DNA of 64,000 nucleotides. Origin: a virus. Under the pieces are notes generated by a model, which was given only the letters and a program-made list of their open reading frames with translations, did not search any database and was not told the origin of the DNA. The DNA is taken from positions 47,145 to 111,144 of the IMG/VR virus record IMGVR_UViG_3300042889_001061; one strand, 5' to 3'. The position numbers and the translations under genes were made by a program. Shown piece after piece: positions 48,310 to 55,930 of this stretch (its first letter is position 1; each line of letters starts with the position of its first letter).

Positions 48310-48576
48310 ATGCGTAAACAACAAATCGTCAGTGGAATGAATAACAGCCAAAAGATCCGTTTTATTGTCAACGGTTTTGGTATGTATTGCAAGGTCTCTG
48401 ACATTGAAAACTTTGCTACCAGCCCACATCGTGTTGCAGTTATTTCAGCATTACAGCATCTACAATGCGACCGTGATTTGCACAAGAGCACAGGCAGAAA
48501 AGACATGCCAACAGGCTTTGGAACTCGTAGTACATTCCAAGGTGTTGACATTGATGTTCAGGTAAACTTGGCATGA
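48310..48576 (+). CDS. 88-aa hypothetical protein
   Basis: Start at 48310 after AAAAGGACTTGAAA. MRKQQIVSGMNNSQKIRFIV, GMYCKVSDIENFA and basic KSTGRKDMPTGFG. Mixed fold; no family recognised. ATGA overlap with the next gene. Confidence 0.76.
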   Translation: MRKQQIVSGMNNSQKIRFIVNGFGMYCKVSDIENFATSPHRVAVISALQHLQCDRDLHKSTGRKDMPTGFGTRSTFQGVDIDVQVNLA

Positions 48577-48752
48577 TAAAAGAATTATTGAATCCCATTG
48601 AAGTCATGCAAGTGCAAATTGATTTAGAAAAGCGTGGCATAAAGAATTATAATATGCAAGCAGGCAATGATTGCATTTGGGTTAACTATGGTTTGGTTAA
48701 CTGCTATTACATTTTTCGCAATGGCGAAATTGCAGATGTTCAAGTTGATTGA
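48573..48752 (+). CDS. 59-aa hypothetical protein
   Basis: ATGA-coupled. MIKELLNPIEVMQVQIDLEK, then NYNMQAGNDCIWVNYGL and RNGEIADVQVD, an alpha-beta-beta layout. Function unknown. Confidence 0.7.
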   Translation: MIKELLNPIEVMQVQIDLEKRGIKNYNMQAGNDCIWVNYGLVNCYYIFRNGEIADVQVD

Positions 48753-48754
48753 TC

Positions 48755-48829
48755 ATGGACACAATACTAATGTTTATTGGAGTGATTGTTTTTATTGCAA
48801 TCAAGTTTTGGCTTTTAACTAAAATCTAA
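48755..48829 (+). CDS. 24-aa single-TM micro-protein
   Basis: MDTILMFIGVIVFIAIKFWL then LTKI. One membrane helix; lies two bases after the previous stop. Short, so moderate confidence. Confidence 0.5.
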   Translation: MDTILMFIGVIVFIAIKFWLLTKI

Positions 48830-48839
48830 AGGACTTATA

Positions 48840-49121
48840 ATGTTGACAATTCAAGAAATTAATAAAGCAATTATGTTTGGCAAGTTCAGCAACGAGGAAC
48901 TGATCAGCATCGGTGATGCGCTCAAGTTTAATCGTGCCCAACTGGTCAAGCAGGTCAAAAGAAATGTGACCCTTGGCAGTACAGTGAAGTTTACCTCTAA
49001 CCGCAATGGCGTAACTTATGTTGGTACTGTGGAAAAGATTGCCATCAAGTATGTCACAATCCGTGATTCATCTGCCCGTGGACTTTGGAAAGTTCCAGCA
49101 AGTATGTTGGAAGTTGTATAA
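48840..49121 (+). CDS. 93-aa small phage protein with SH3-like C terminus
   Basis: After AAAGGACTTATA. N-terminal helices (TIQEINKAIMFGKFSNEEL), then a small barrel NVTLGSTVKFTSNRNGVTYV, GTVEKIAIKYVTIRD, LWKVPASMLEVV. I recall this family from many T4-like phages; the C-terminal half looks nucleic-acid binding (KOW/SH3-like), which is inference. Confidence 0.85.
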   Translation: MLTIQEINKAIMFGKFSNEELISIGDALKFNRAQLVKQVKRNVTLGSTVKFTSNRNGVTYVGTVEKIAIKYVTIRDSSARGLWKVPASMLEVV

Positions 49122-49330
49122 TGTCTACTTGGTTTTTAATTATATTCCTTTCATTGCCCACTGGCGAAAGTGTGGATAAAGTAGCAGTTCGAATGAAAGG
49201 TACTGTGGAGCATAGTTGTGTTAAAGACAAGACTGGTATTTGGCGATATCCTAGTCCAATTGAAGGTGTTGAACGTCACAAAATTATAACAGTATGCGTC
49301 AGTGAAAAACATTGGCACGGTAAAGGTTAA
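49121..49330 (+). CDS. 69-aa exported two-cysteine protein
   Basis: TAATG overlap with the preceding gene. N-terminal MSTWFLIIFLSLPTG is a signal/anchor; Cys in EHSCVKD and ITVCVSEKHW. Third member of the group at 36425 and 43280. Confidence 0.72.
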   Translation: MSTWFLIIFLSLPTGESVDKVAVRMKGTVEHSCVKDKTGIWRYPSPIEGVERHKIITVCVSEKHWHGKG

Positions 49331-49343
49331 CTTAGGAGATTGT

Positions 49344-49520
49344 ATGTTAGATAAATTTATTGTTTGGTTTGGTAATAATCGTAAAGCTATTGGTTATTCC
49401 ATTGGCGGCGTTAATATATTGGCTGGACTAAATCATGCTTTCCAAGGAGATTATGGATTGGCATTACTTTGGTTTATCATAGGCGGCGCTATAATTCTTG
49501 ACTCCTACGAATTCAAATGA
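49344..49520 (+). CDS. 58-aa membrane protein
   Basis: Start at 49344 after TAGGAGATTGT. Two hydrophobic segments (AIGYSIGGVNILAGL; YGLALLWFIIGGAIILDS). ATGA overlap with the next gene. Confidence 0.72.
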   Translation: MLDKFIVWFGNNRKAIGYSIGGVNILAGLNHAFQGDYGLALLWFIIGGAIILDSYEFK

Positions 49521-49750
49521 ATAATAGAATCGAAGACTTGATGTATCAGTCTGGACTCACTGCCAGTGGCTGTTGGGATGAAATGGATGACTACGCCCAT
49601 ACTGCTATTGAAAAGTTTGGCAAGTTAACTGTCGAGGATTGTATCCAAGTGTTAGTCGATCATGGCTACACTGATGCGGCTCGTGCGTTGACCGAAGCAC
49701 ATTTTGGCGAAGAGCCCGAATGGCAAGTATATAAATTTCCGGAGATTTAA
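49517..49750 (+). CDS. HFGVE-family protein (copy 6, divergent)
   Basis: 77 aa: MNNRIEDLMYQSGLTASGCW, core IEKFGKLTVEDCIQVLVDH, then EAHFGEEPEWQVYKFPEI. Here the HFG motif is internal and followed by an extra tail, so the coupling-driven end has been extended. Confidence 0.8.
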   Translation: MNNRIEDLMYQSGLTASGCWDEMDDYAHTAIEKFGKLTVEDCIQVLVDHGYTDAARALTEAHFGEEPEWQVYKFPEI

Positions 49751-49751
49751 A

Positions 49752-50081
49752 ATGGGATTTTTTAGTTGGAAGTGTGCCAAATCTGAAAAACCAGTGATGG
49801 CAGAAGTTGCAGTACAAGGAACTCCTTGGAGTTTTGCCAGCGATGTTATTGTACTGTTTAAAAATGGCGATCGTATCAGCGGCACCTATGATGGCTATGG
49901 CCGAGTCGATGGTTTCGAACTAATTGATCGCCCAGAAGAATCTTGGCGAATGATCATAGAACGCTATTACAACGGAGAAGCCTTCGAAGAATTGTCACAG
50001 AATAAATATGATCAAGGACAGGGATTCTTTTATAATGATGAAGATTTAGAACAAGAATTTAATGTCTTGACACTTAAATAA
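49752..50081 (+). CDS. MGFFSWKCAKS-family protein
   Basis: 109 aa, one base after the previous stop. MGFFSWKCAKSEKPVMAEVA, VIVLFKNGDRISGTYDGYGR, NGEAFEELSQNKYDQGQGFF. This family, with the N-terminal FSWKCA, is common in phages and some bacteria; function unknown. The end contains the promoter at 50067. Confidence 0.85.
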   Translation: MGFFSWKCAKSEKPVMAEVAVQGTPWSFASDVIVLFKNGDRISGTYDGYGRVDGFELIDRPEESWRMIIERYYNGEAFEELSQNKYDQGQGFFYNDEDLEQEFNVLTLK

Positions 50082-50095
50082 GATTAGTGTATAAT
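50067..50095 (+). promoter_or_regulatory. Sigma70-type promoter
   Basis: TTGACA (50067-50072), 17 bp, TATAAT (50090-50095); inside the end of the upstream gene. Drives the clpP unit. Confidence 0.87.
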
Positions 50096-50112
50096 AAGTT
50101 TTTAGGAATTGT

Positions 50113-50370
50113 ATGGAGATAATTCGTTTTTTACAATGGCAATGGCGCCAGTTCGAACTATGGCAGAAATGTTATTTTGTAGCATTGTTTTGTTTGGGTT
50201 TTGGTCTGGCAACAGATAATCCGGTACACAAGGAATATATGTTAACACTGGGCGGCGGCATTATTGGTTTGCTACTATTCAAATGGGTGTTCATTGATCA
50301 AACAAAGAAAAGTTATAATGAATACAAACGTCAAAGAGATAATTTGTTTAATGAAATTAAAGGTGAATAA
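50113..50370 (+). CDS. Small membrane protein before clpP
   Basis: 85 aa. One to two membrane segments ([32 protein letters not shown]) then a charged helix ([18 protein letters not shown]). Lies directly before clpP in the same unit. Confidence 0.75.
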   Translation: MEIIRFLQWQWRQFELWQKCYFVALFCLGFGLATDNPVHKEYMLTLGGGIIGLLLFKWVFIDQTKKSYNEYKRQRDNLFNEIKGE

Positions 50371-50371
50371 A

Positions 50372-50992
50372 ATGAGTTTGGTTCCAATGGTATTAGAACG
50401 CACGGGTAATTCAGAACGTGCCATGGATCTGTATAGCCGTTTAATGCGTGACCGTATTATTCTGCTTGAAGGCGAAGTACATGATCAAATGGCTAACCTT
50501 ATTGTAGCACAGATGCTATTCCTCGAAAGTGAAGACAGCGGTAAAGACATTACAATGTTTATTAACAGTCCTGGCGGAAGTGTAACGTCTGGCTTGGCTA
50601 TCTATGACACTATGCAGTTTATTAAACCAGATGTATCAACGTATGTCATGGGTCAAGCGTCTAGCATGGGTTCGTTCCTAGCACAGGCAGGTGCCGCAGG
50701 TAAGCGTTTTGTTCTTCCAGAAAGTCGTACGATGATCCATCGTGTTAGTTCAGGTACTCGTGGCACCAGCGGCAGTGTCCACGTACAAGACCTACAGTTT
50801 GAAGATGCTAAACGTAGTTTCGAGGAAAGTGTGCGGATCAACAAAAGATTGACAGAATTGTATGTACGTCACAATACTGCTGGCAAGACATATGATGAAC
50901 TATTTGCAACAATGAAGTTTGACACATTCCTTAGTGCAGAAGAGGCAGTGGCAAGTGGTTTGGCTGACCAAGTAATTTATAAACGACCATGA
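50372..50992 (+). CDS. clpP: ATP-dependent Clp protease proteolytic subunit
   Basis: 206 aa. Start at 50372 (AAAGGTGAATAAA before ATG). Catalytic triad: Ser in [10 protein letters not shown] (about residue 95), His in [10 protein letters not shown] (about 120), Asp in [10 protein letters not shown] (about 170). N-terminal PMVLERT is the usual start of the mature enzyme. Forms the ClpXP/ClpAP chamber; with phage ClpX it could make an all-phage protease or mixed complexes. Confidence 0.95.
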   Translation: MSLVPMVLERTGNSERAMDLYSRLMRDRIILLEGEVHDQMANLIVAQMLFLESEDSGKDITMFINSPGGSVTSGLAIYDTMQFIKPDVSTYVMGQASSMGSFLAQAGAAGKRFVLPESRTMIHRVSSGTRGTSGSVHVQDLQFEDAKRSFEESVRINKRLTELYVRHNTAGKTYDELFATMKFDTFLSAEEAVASGLADQVIYKRP

Positions 50993-51309
50993 TAGATTTT
51001 ATTACTAATACAATCTTTTGGGTTGCTGTTTTTTGGCTGGTTATAAAAATATGGGAAAAGTATCTTATTGCTAGGAATATTATCTTACAAGAAGAGCTCA
51101 AAGAGATGACCAATAAGATTAAAAATAATTTTATTTGTGTTGACATTGAAAAACATGATAATATGTTTTATTTGTACGAGAAAGATACTCGAGAATTTAT
51201 TGCACAAGGCAGCAACTTTGAAGAAGTTAAACAACGTTGTGAAAACAGGTTTAAAGGTAAATCAGTAGTTGCCAATGAAGAACAAATGGAACAACTTGGT
51301 TTAAAGTAA
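50989..51309 (+). CDS. Membrane-anchored 106-aa protein
   Basis: ATGA overlap with clpP. TM helix residues 4-22 ([18 protein letters not shown]) then a helical and beta domain ([39 protein letters not shown]). Function unknown; coupled to clpP. Confidence 0.78.
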   Translation: MIDFITNTIFWVAVFWLVIKIWEKYLIARNIILQEELKEMTNKIKNNFICVDIEKHDNMFYLYEKDTREFIAQGSNFEEVKQRCENRFKGKSVVANEEQMEQLGLK

Positions 51310-51317
51310 TTTAGATG

Positions 51318-51346
51318 TTGACAGCCGTCTAAATCAGTGTTATAAT
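51318..51346 (+). promoter_or_regulatory. Sigma70-type promoter
   Basis: TTGACA, 17 bp, TATAAT (51341-51346); spacer differs from the conserved one. Confidence 0.87.
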
Positions 51347-51378
51347 AAGGCTGTGTTTTAATTTAATAGGATAGTAAA

Positions 51379-51558
51379 ATGTCAAATATGACTTGGACAG
51401 TTACATGTGGTAAATTCCGTAAAGTGTTCGAGGACTTCCAATCAGCGAAGGCCGAGGCAGAAAAGGAATCGTGGCTACAGGACCGAAGTGCGGAGATTAA
51501 AACTAACTTGGGTAAGTCCAAGCGTGTTAAAGTTCACAAGCCATATAGCTTTGCATAA
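51379..51558 (+). CDS. 59-aa hypothetical protein
   Basis: MSNMTWTVTCGKFRKVFEDF, QSAKAEAEKESWLQDRSAEI then a basic tail (GKSKRVKVHKPYSFA). First gene behind the promoter at 51318. Basic and helical, possibly nucleic-acid binding; unknown. Confidence 0.72.
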   Translation: MSNMTWTVTCGKFRKVFEDFQSAKAEAEKESWLQDRSAEIKTNLGKSKRVKVHKPYSFA

Positions 51559-51569
51559 TGGGATTTAAA

Positions 51570-51782
51570 ATGTCTTGGAGTGTTAACAGAATACAAGGCG
51601 ACCTCCAGATGATGAGCCACGAATGCCGTTATCGTGGAAATGATGGCTATACTCAATTTGCTATCAAGAAGGACTTAATGGAAATTAAGTTTCTTCTCGA
51701 GGACTTAATTGAAAACTGCCCAACGTTTGTTGGTGAAGAAGAATGGTTGCATGAGCGCCTAATAAACAAACTTTCAAAATGA
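51570..51782 (+). CDS. 70-aa MSWSVNR-family protein
   Basis: Start at 51570 with GGGA upstream (ATG 51558, in TAATG, is an alternative). MSWSVNRIQGDLQMMSHECR, GYTQFAIKKDLMEIKFLLED, PTFVGEEEWLHER. I recall this family from large phages; helical; no function known. Confidence 0.82.
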   Translation: MSWSVNRIQGDLQMMSHECRYRGNDGYTQFAIKKDLMEIKFLLEDLIENCPTFVGEEEWLHERLINKLSK

Positions 51783-52627
51783 AAATCAAAGTAGTATCAG
51801 ATTTGCATCTAGAGTTTTCAGATGTAGATATTCCCAACGATGAGAACTGTGATGTTCTTATTCTCAGCGGCGACATCATGACCGCCGAAGATCTGCATGA
51901 CCATCCAGAAACAAGTTATGGTATGTACAGTAATGTCAACTTAGATAACCTAGGTCGCAGACAAAAAGTGGCACAACGATTCCGTGACTTCCTCAAACGT
52001 TGCAGTTTTCAATTCCCCCATGTAGTCTATGTTGCAGGTAATCATGAATTCTATCACGGACGATGGAATGCCAGCATTGATCATCTACGCGAAGAATGTG
52101 CCAAGTTCAACAATGTATATTTCCTAGAACGAGATATGAAAGTCATCGATGATGTAGTATTTGTCGGAGGTACCCTTTGGACAGATATGAACAAGCACGA
52201 TCCGTTGACTCTTCATGCCGTACGTGATATGATGAATGACTTTAGAGTTATTAAAAAAGATAAAGAAGGCTTTACTAATTTAAAACCAGCGGACACTGCT
52301 TTTCGTCATAAGCAGACTTTGGATTATATTAAACAGATTGTCACAGAACATAAAGATAAGAAGTGCGTGGTAGTCGGACATCATAGCCCCAGCCAGTTAA
52401 GCACTCACGAGATGTATAAAAATGAAACCATTATGAATGGTGCTTATCATAGTAGATTGGAAGAGTTTATATTAGATCATCCACAGATTGTAGTGTGGAC
52501 ACATGGACATACTCATTATTGCTTTGATTATGTTATAGGTGAGACTCGTGTTTTTTGTAATCCCCGAGGATATGAAGGACACGAGCCAGATAGTGGTTGG
52601 GACAAAACTAAGTTTATTAACATTTAA
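51779..52627 (+). CDS. Calcineurin-like metallophosphoesterase
   Basis: 282 aa, ATGA overlap. Metal motifs in order: VVSDLHLEF (6), LSGDIMTA (about 30), AGNHEFY (about 87), VVGHHSPS (about 202) and WTHGHTHYCFD (about 240). Distinct from the LpxH-like gene; closest to phage/bacterial phosphoesterases of unclear substrate, possibly phosphodiesters of nucleotides. Confidence 0.9.
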   Translation: MKIKVVSDLHLEFSDVDIPNDENCDVLILSGDIMTAEDLHDHPETSYGMYSNVNLDNLGRRQKVAQRFRDFLKRCSFQFPHVVYVAGNHEFYHGRWNASIDHLREECAKFNNVYFLERDMKVIDDVVFVGGTLWTDMNKHDPLTLHAVRDMMNDFRVIKKDKEGFTNLKPADTAFRHKQTLDYIKQIVTEHKDKKCVVVGHHSPSQLSTHEMYKNETIMNGAYHSRLEEFILDHPQIVVWTHGHTHYCFDYVIGETRVFCNPRGYEGHEPDSGWDKTKFINI

Positions 52628-52635
52628 GGACTAAT

Positions 52636-53151
52636 ATGATTACGTTAAAAGAATGGATGGAAGTTGTTAATTATCGCATCACAGAGGGCAGTAACTTTAT
52701 GTGGGACTGTTATGGTCCTGATAGTTATAGCCTAGACAGTTGGAGTGGTGAACAAGACGGAAATAGTTTCACAGTCATCTTTGATACAAAGACACAAGTT
52801 GTCTACGAAGTTCAAAGTCATGATTATAGAAATCAGCGAGCATACCGTTTGGTTAATCCTGATTTCAAATCTGAACGGGATATTGAAAGCACCGACCGAA
52901 ATGTCTCATTGAATGAAGCATGGGATGAAGTCAACTATGTTGATTTGGAATCCGATGATGATTGGTTCCAAAAAGCATTGGCCATTGTAGCTGGAGAAGA
53001 ATATGACACTCGTGTTAGTATTCCTTTGGACTTGGAAGACGACCTAGTCTTTACTTTGATGAAAATGGCTCACGCACGTGATTTAACATTCAACGAATTT
53101 GTGGAAGAAATTCTACTCGAGCAGTTGACCAAACTGGGTGCTAAACTTTAA
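52636..53151 (+). CDS. Hypothetical protein with Arc-like C terminus
   Basis: 171 aa. N-terminal LKEWMEVVNYRITEGSNFMW and beta-rich TVIFDTKTQVVYEV; C-terminal 45 residues VSIPLDLEDDLVFTLMKMAH then FNEFVEEILLEQL, which resembles a ribbon-helix-helix. I recall this architecture from T4-like phages. A conserved-spacer promoter starts at its stop. Confidence 0.82.
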   Translation: MITLKEWMEVVNYRITEGSNFMWDCYGPDSYSLDSWSGEQDGNSFTVIFDTKTQVVYEVQSHDYRNQRAYRLVNPDFKSERDIESTDRNVSLNEAWDEVNYVDLESDDDWFQKALAIVAGEEYDTRVSIPLDLEDDLVFTLMKMAHARDLTFNEFVEEILLEQLTKLGAKL

Positions 53152-53180
53152 TTGACATGAATTGATTTTGGTGTTATACT
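53152..53180 (+). promoter_or_regulatory. Promoter with the conserved spacer
   Basis: TTGACA, TGAATTGATTTTGGTGT, TATACT. The gene's ATG lies 7 bases after the -10 box. Confidence 0.9.
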
Positions 53181-53186
53181 TTACAT

Positions 53187-53546
53187 ATGAAAGTTAAAGT
53201 ACAAAATCCGCAGTTTAATCGTCCTGGCATTTGGATGTTTGACCAACCCGAATTCTTCGAATACGAAGGCGATGAGGTACAGGTCAAATGGCTAAATCCT
53301 GGACAGATTGCACTAAGCACAGGCAATCCAGAATTTCCGTTTAGGGTATTAAATAGGTCAACTATTGTTTCTATAAATAACCAAACAATAGAACAAAAAG
53401 AATCCGCGGTTAAAACTTTTACTGTCAAAGGCAGTAAAGGAGATACTTATACAGTAACAGTTAATTCTGGTGCAAGTCATTGCACTTGCAGTGGATTTCA
53501 ATTTAGAAAATCTTGTAAACATGTAAAGGAAGTTGATTATGCGTAA
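53187..53546 (+). CDS. SWIM zinc-finger protein, probably leaderless
   Basis: 119 aa. The ATG is placed at the expected transcription start, with no ribosome-binding site. Residues 98-114, HCTCSGFQFRKSCKHVKEV, match the SWIM zinc finger (CxC-xn-CxH). The N-terminal half is beta-rich (EGDEVQVKWLNPGQIALSTG). SWIM domains bind DNA or proteins; role unknown. Confidence 0.85.
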   Translation: MKVKVQNPQFNRPGIWMFDQPEFFEYEGDEVQVKWLNPGQIALSTGNPEFPFRVLNRSTIVSINNQTIEQKESAVKTFTVKGSKGDTYTVTVNSGASHCTCSGFQFRKSCKHVKEVDYA

Positions 53547-53895
53547 AATAGTATATAGTACTTTAGTACTAATTGCTCTTTCCGGATGTGCTACTCACCA
53601 GCAAAGTAATGAATTGACTGGTGCAGTTGTCGGTGGAGTAATTGGTCGACAGCTTGGTGGCACTGGCGGTGCCATTCTTGGCGCCGGTGTAGGAACAATA
53701 ATTGGCGGTCAACAACCAACTCAACGTGGTCAAAATGTATATATAGAACGACAAGTCATTGTACCAAATCGCAGTTATCAATGCCAGCAGTATGCCGACC
53801 GTGAACGTAATTGTTGGAACCTGCAATATCGAGATACTCGTGCCATGTGCATAGAAGATGCTCGCCAGCACTATCAAAGTTGCATGTATCGTTAA
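53539..53895 (+). CDS. Glycine-zipper outer-membrane lipoprotein
   Basis: 118 aa from ATG 53539 with AAGGAAG upstream. Lipobox VLIALSGCATH, then a double glycine zipper (GAVVGGVIGRQLGGTGGAIL, GAGVGTIIGG), then a Cys-rich tail (YQCQQYADRERNCWN, QSCMYR). Similar to the Rickettsia 17-kDa antigen type. Its stop abuts the next promoter. Confidence 0.88.
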   Translation: MRKIVYSTLVLIALSGCATHQQSNELTGAVVGGVIGRQLGGTGGAILGAGVGTIIGGQQPTQRGQNVYIERQVIVPNRSYQCQQYADRERNCWNLQYRDTRAMCIEDARQHYQSCMYR

Positions 53896-53924
53896 TTGAC
53901 ATAAATTGATTTTGGTGTTATAAT
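53896..53924 (+). promoter_or_regulatory. Promoter with the conserved spacer
   Basis: TTGACA, TAAATTGATTTTGGTGT, TATAAT. Confidence 0.94.
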
Positions 53925-53951
53925 AGTTGTATTGTAACAAAAGAGGTGCGT

Positions 53952-54623
53952 ATGGCTTATTCAACTAGCAAAAAAGTTACCTTCCCCATTGGCCTTGCAT
54001 GGTCGGCGATCTCTGCCGCTGATCGTATCAACGAAGGCAAATACATCAATCAAAATACATACCCTTACTTAGAAGGTACAAAGTTCAGCAAGGACATTGC
54101 TTTTAGCATCTGCGAAAATCCCGGTGCCCTTACTGATGAAGACAAAGCAATGGGTGAAACACTTGCCAAGCATTTTTCAGGCCTACTGTTTAAAACTTTG
54201 TCAGGTCCGATTAACAACGGCTTTATGGCCACCATTGCAAATATTGTTGCCATGGAGTCAGTGGGCAAATACGAAATCGCTTGTATGTCTTGTTTAGTAC
54301 AGACATATCGTAAAGATTTAGAGCGTGAAGTCAAGCAAGAAAAAAAGCAGGCATTTATGGCCACTTCAACGTTTATTGGTACAGAAGCCAGTAAGCATGA
54401 ACTCGACATAGAAATTATTGATGCCTTTTATAGCAAAAACTATAACATCTTTATCAATACTGCCACTGATGGAGTAAATATATTTAAGTTCTCCACAGCA
54501 CATGGTGCTACCATTTTTCCTTTAAATGAAAAGATTCGTGTTAAAGGAAGTGTAAAGCGTCATGACATTGACAAATACACTGGTGTCAAGGAAACTTGGT
54601 TAACTCGTGTCAAAAGGATCTAA
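53952..54623 (+). CDS. Conserved large-phage hypothetical protein, 223 aa
   Basis: Start at 53952 behind AAAGAGGTGCGT. Helical first half (FPIGLAWSAISAADRINEGK, ALTDEDKAMGETLAKHFSG), then VFxxF-like strands in the C-terminal half (NYNIFINTATDGVNIFKFST). The tail has a small OB-like look (IRVKGSVKRHDIDKYTGVKE). Recurs in large phages; function unknown. Confidence 0.8.
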   Translation: MAYSTSKKVTFPIGLAWSAISAADRINEGKYINQNTYPYLEGTKFSKDIAFSICENPGALTDEDKAMGETLAKHFSGLLFKTLSGPINNGFMATIANIVAMESVGKYEIACMSCLVQTYRKDLEREVKQEKKQAFMATSTFIGTEASKHELDIEIIDAFYSKNYNIFINTATDGVNIFKFSTAHGATIFPLNEKIRVKGSVKRHDIDKYTGVKETWLTRVKRI

Positions 54624-54624
54624 A

Positions 54625-54822
54625 ATGGAAGTCAGCAGAATATCACAACAATCAATTGAGATATACAATCGTAATTTGTTCAAGCAAGCAGACATTCGTC
54701 ATGCAGAGCGAGTTCTCGAAGAGCGTAGAGCTAAAGAAAATTCAACCATTGCAGAACAAAAACGCATTGAAATGAATTGTCGTATGAATCGAGCCGGACA
54801 AAATGTGGATAAAATGGCATGA
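54625..54822 (+). CDS. 65-aa MEVSRISQQSIEIYNRN-family protein
   Basis: Two bases after the previous stop (GGATCTAAA). Helical, strongly charged: IEIYNRNLFKQADIRHAERV, EERRAKENSTIAEQKRIEMN, ends AGQNVDKMA. I recall near-identical proteins in many large phages, which suggests constraint on the whole sequence. ATGA overlap with the next gene. Confidence 0.85.
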   Translation: MEVSRISQQSIEIYNRNLFKQADIRHAERVLEERRAKENSTIAEQKRIEMNCRMNRAGQNVDKMA

Positions 54823-54944
54823 TCAAACTTATTACAAATCGGGAGGGCAGTATCAACTATCCGTGGGAACCAGGTCTGCTAGAATGGTTACACGAAAATT
54901 ACCCCTACAGTGGTTACTATATCAGAGAGATTGAATATGCCTAA
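54819..54944 (+). CDS. 41-aa hypothetical protein
   Basis: MIKLITNREGSINYPWEPGL then LEWLHENYPYSGYYIREIEY. ATGA-coupled; aromatic-rich. Its end overlaps the next gene's start. Confidence 0.62.
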   Translation: MIKLITNREGSINYPWEPGLLEWLHENYPYSGYYIREIEYA

Positions 54945-55524
54945 CTGGAATTCGAATATTTTAACTCTTGTACACGAAGATCGTAAGATGATCAGTCGTG
55001 CAGTCAAAGCCGCGCAAAAAGATGCTTTGCTTAATGAATTTGTTCCTTGTCCGCAGGCATTATTAGATACCACAGAAGGTTCGTTTGGTGATAAACTTGA
55101 ACAAGAAAGACTGAATGCTCTTAGAGAAAACAATCGTAAGACGTATGGTTATTCGAGTTGGTATGACTTTGCCATCGGCGAATGGGGTTGTAAGTGGGAC
55201 ATTAGTAATGGCGGAGATGATTATAAAATTAAAAAAGTCGATGCTGGTTATGCTGTTACTTTGAGCTTTGATACAGCATGGAGTCCTCCTATTAACTTTT
55301 ATGATAAGTTAATAGAACTTGAATTCGAAGTTGATGCAATGTATTATGAACCCGGTGTTAATTTCTGCGGACAATACTTTGATGGCAGTGAAGAAAACTA
55401 CGACCTATCCAGCTTGACCAGCGAACAAGTTAAAGAACAAGTGCCGGAAGAACTTGACGACACCTTTGGTATCAGCGAACAAATGGCTGAATATGAAGCC
55501 GAACAAGAGGAAGAAAATGAGTAA
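54937..55524 (+). CDS. Api92/YubB-like (DUF1281) ferredoxin-fold protein
   Basis: 195 aa from ATG 54937. N-terminal MPNWNSNILTLVHEDRKMIS, FVPCPQALLDTTEG, and FAIGEWGCKWDISNGG follow the DUF1281 pattern. Acidic C-terminal tail (EYEAEQEEENE). Found on conjugative plasmids and in phages; role unproven. Confidence 0.85.
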   Translation: MPNWNSNILTLVHEDRKMISRAVKAAQKDALLNEFVPCPQALLDTTEGSFGDKLEQERLNALRENNRKTYGYSSWYDFAIGEWGCKWDISNGGDDYKIKKVDAGYAVTLSFDTAWSPPINFYDKLIELEFEVDAMYYEPGVNFCGQYFDGSEENYDLSSLTSEQVKEQVPEELDDTFGISEQMAEYEAEQEEENE

Positions 55525-55708
55525 AAAAGTAGAACTAGATTCGGATGTTGTGGATCGACTGGCATTGATTAGTTTATATGATCATCGCAATTATCTCATC
55601 GACTCTTTAGAAGGCGGCGTGGATTTTTTGCACCCAGACGATCAACAACGAAATGCAAGATTGATTGGTGCATTCACTGAAGTTATTAATTACTATGGTG
55701 GCAAATAA
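55517..55708 (+). CDS. 63-aa hypothetical protein
   Basis: Overlaps the previous gene by eight bases, start behind GAGGAAG. MSKKVELDSDVVDRLALISL, YDHRNYLIDSLEGG, then ARLIGAFTEVINYYGGK. Helical; phage accessory family. One base before the next gene. Confidence 0.75.
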   Translation: MSKKVELDSDVVDRLALISLYDHRNYLIDSLEGGVDFLHPDDQQRNARLIGAFTEVINYYGGK

Positions 55709-55930
55709 ATGATTGATAAAGAACTAACTTTAACTTGCATTGACAACGGAAAGAAAGTACAATGTCATGTATTAGCTTTTAAAGAACATGCATTCATGGA
55801 TGTGGCAGTTAATACAGTTCGTATTAAATTGACTTACAATATGGGCACGTATGCTGGTAGCTTGGGCGGCTACGAGTTTAGCATTAAAGAAAATCAACTG
55901 CCACAAACAGGCAAGGAGTATCGACGATGA
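55709..55930 (+). CDS. 73-aa hypothetical protein
   Basis: Beta-rich: LTLTCIDNGKKVQCHVLAFK, FMDVAVNTVRIKLTYNMGTY, YEFSIKENQLPQTG. Probably a small barrel. ATGA overlap with the next gene. Confidence 0.75.
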   Translation: MIDKELTLTCIDNGKKVQCHVLAFKEHAFMDVAVNTVRIKLTYNMGTYAGSLGGYEFSIKENQLPQTGKEYRR

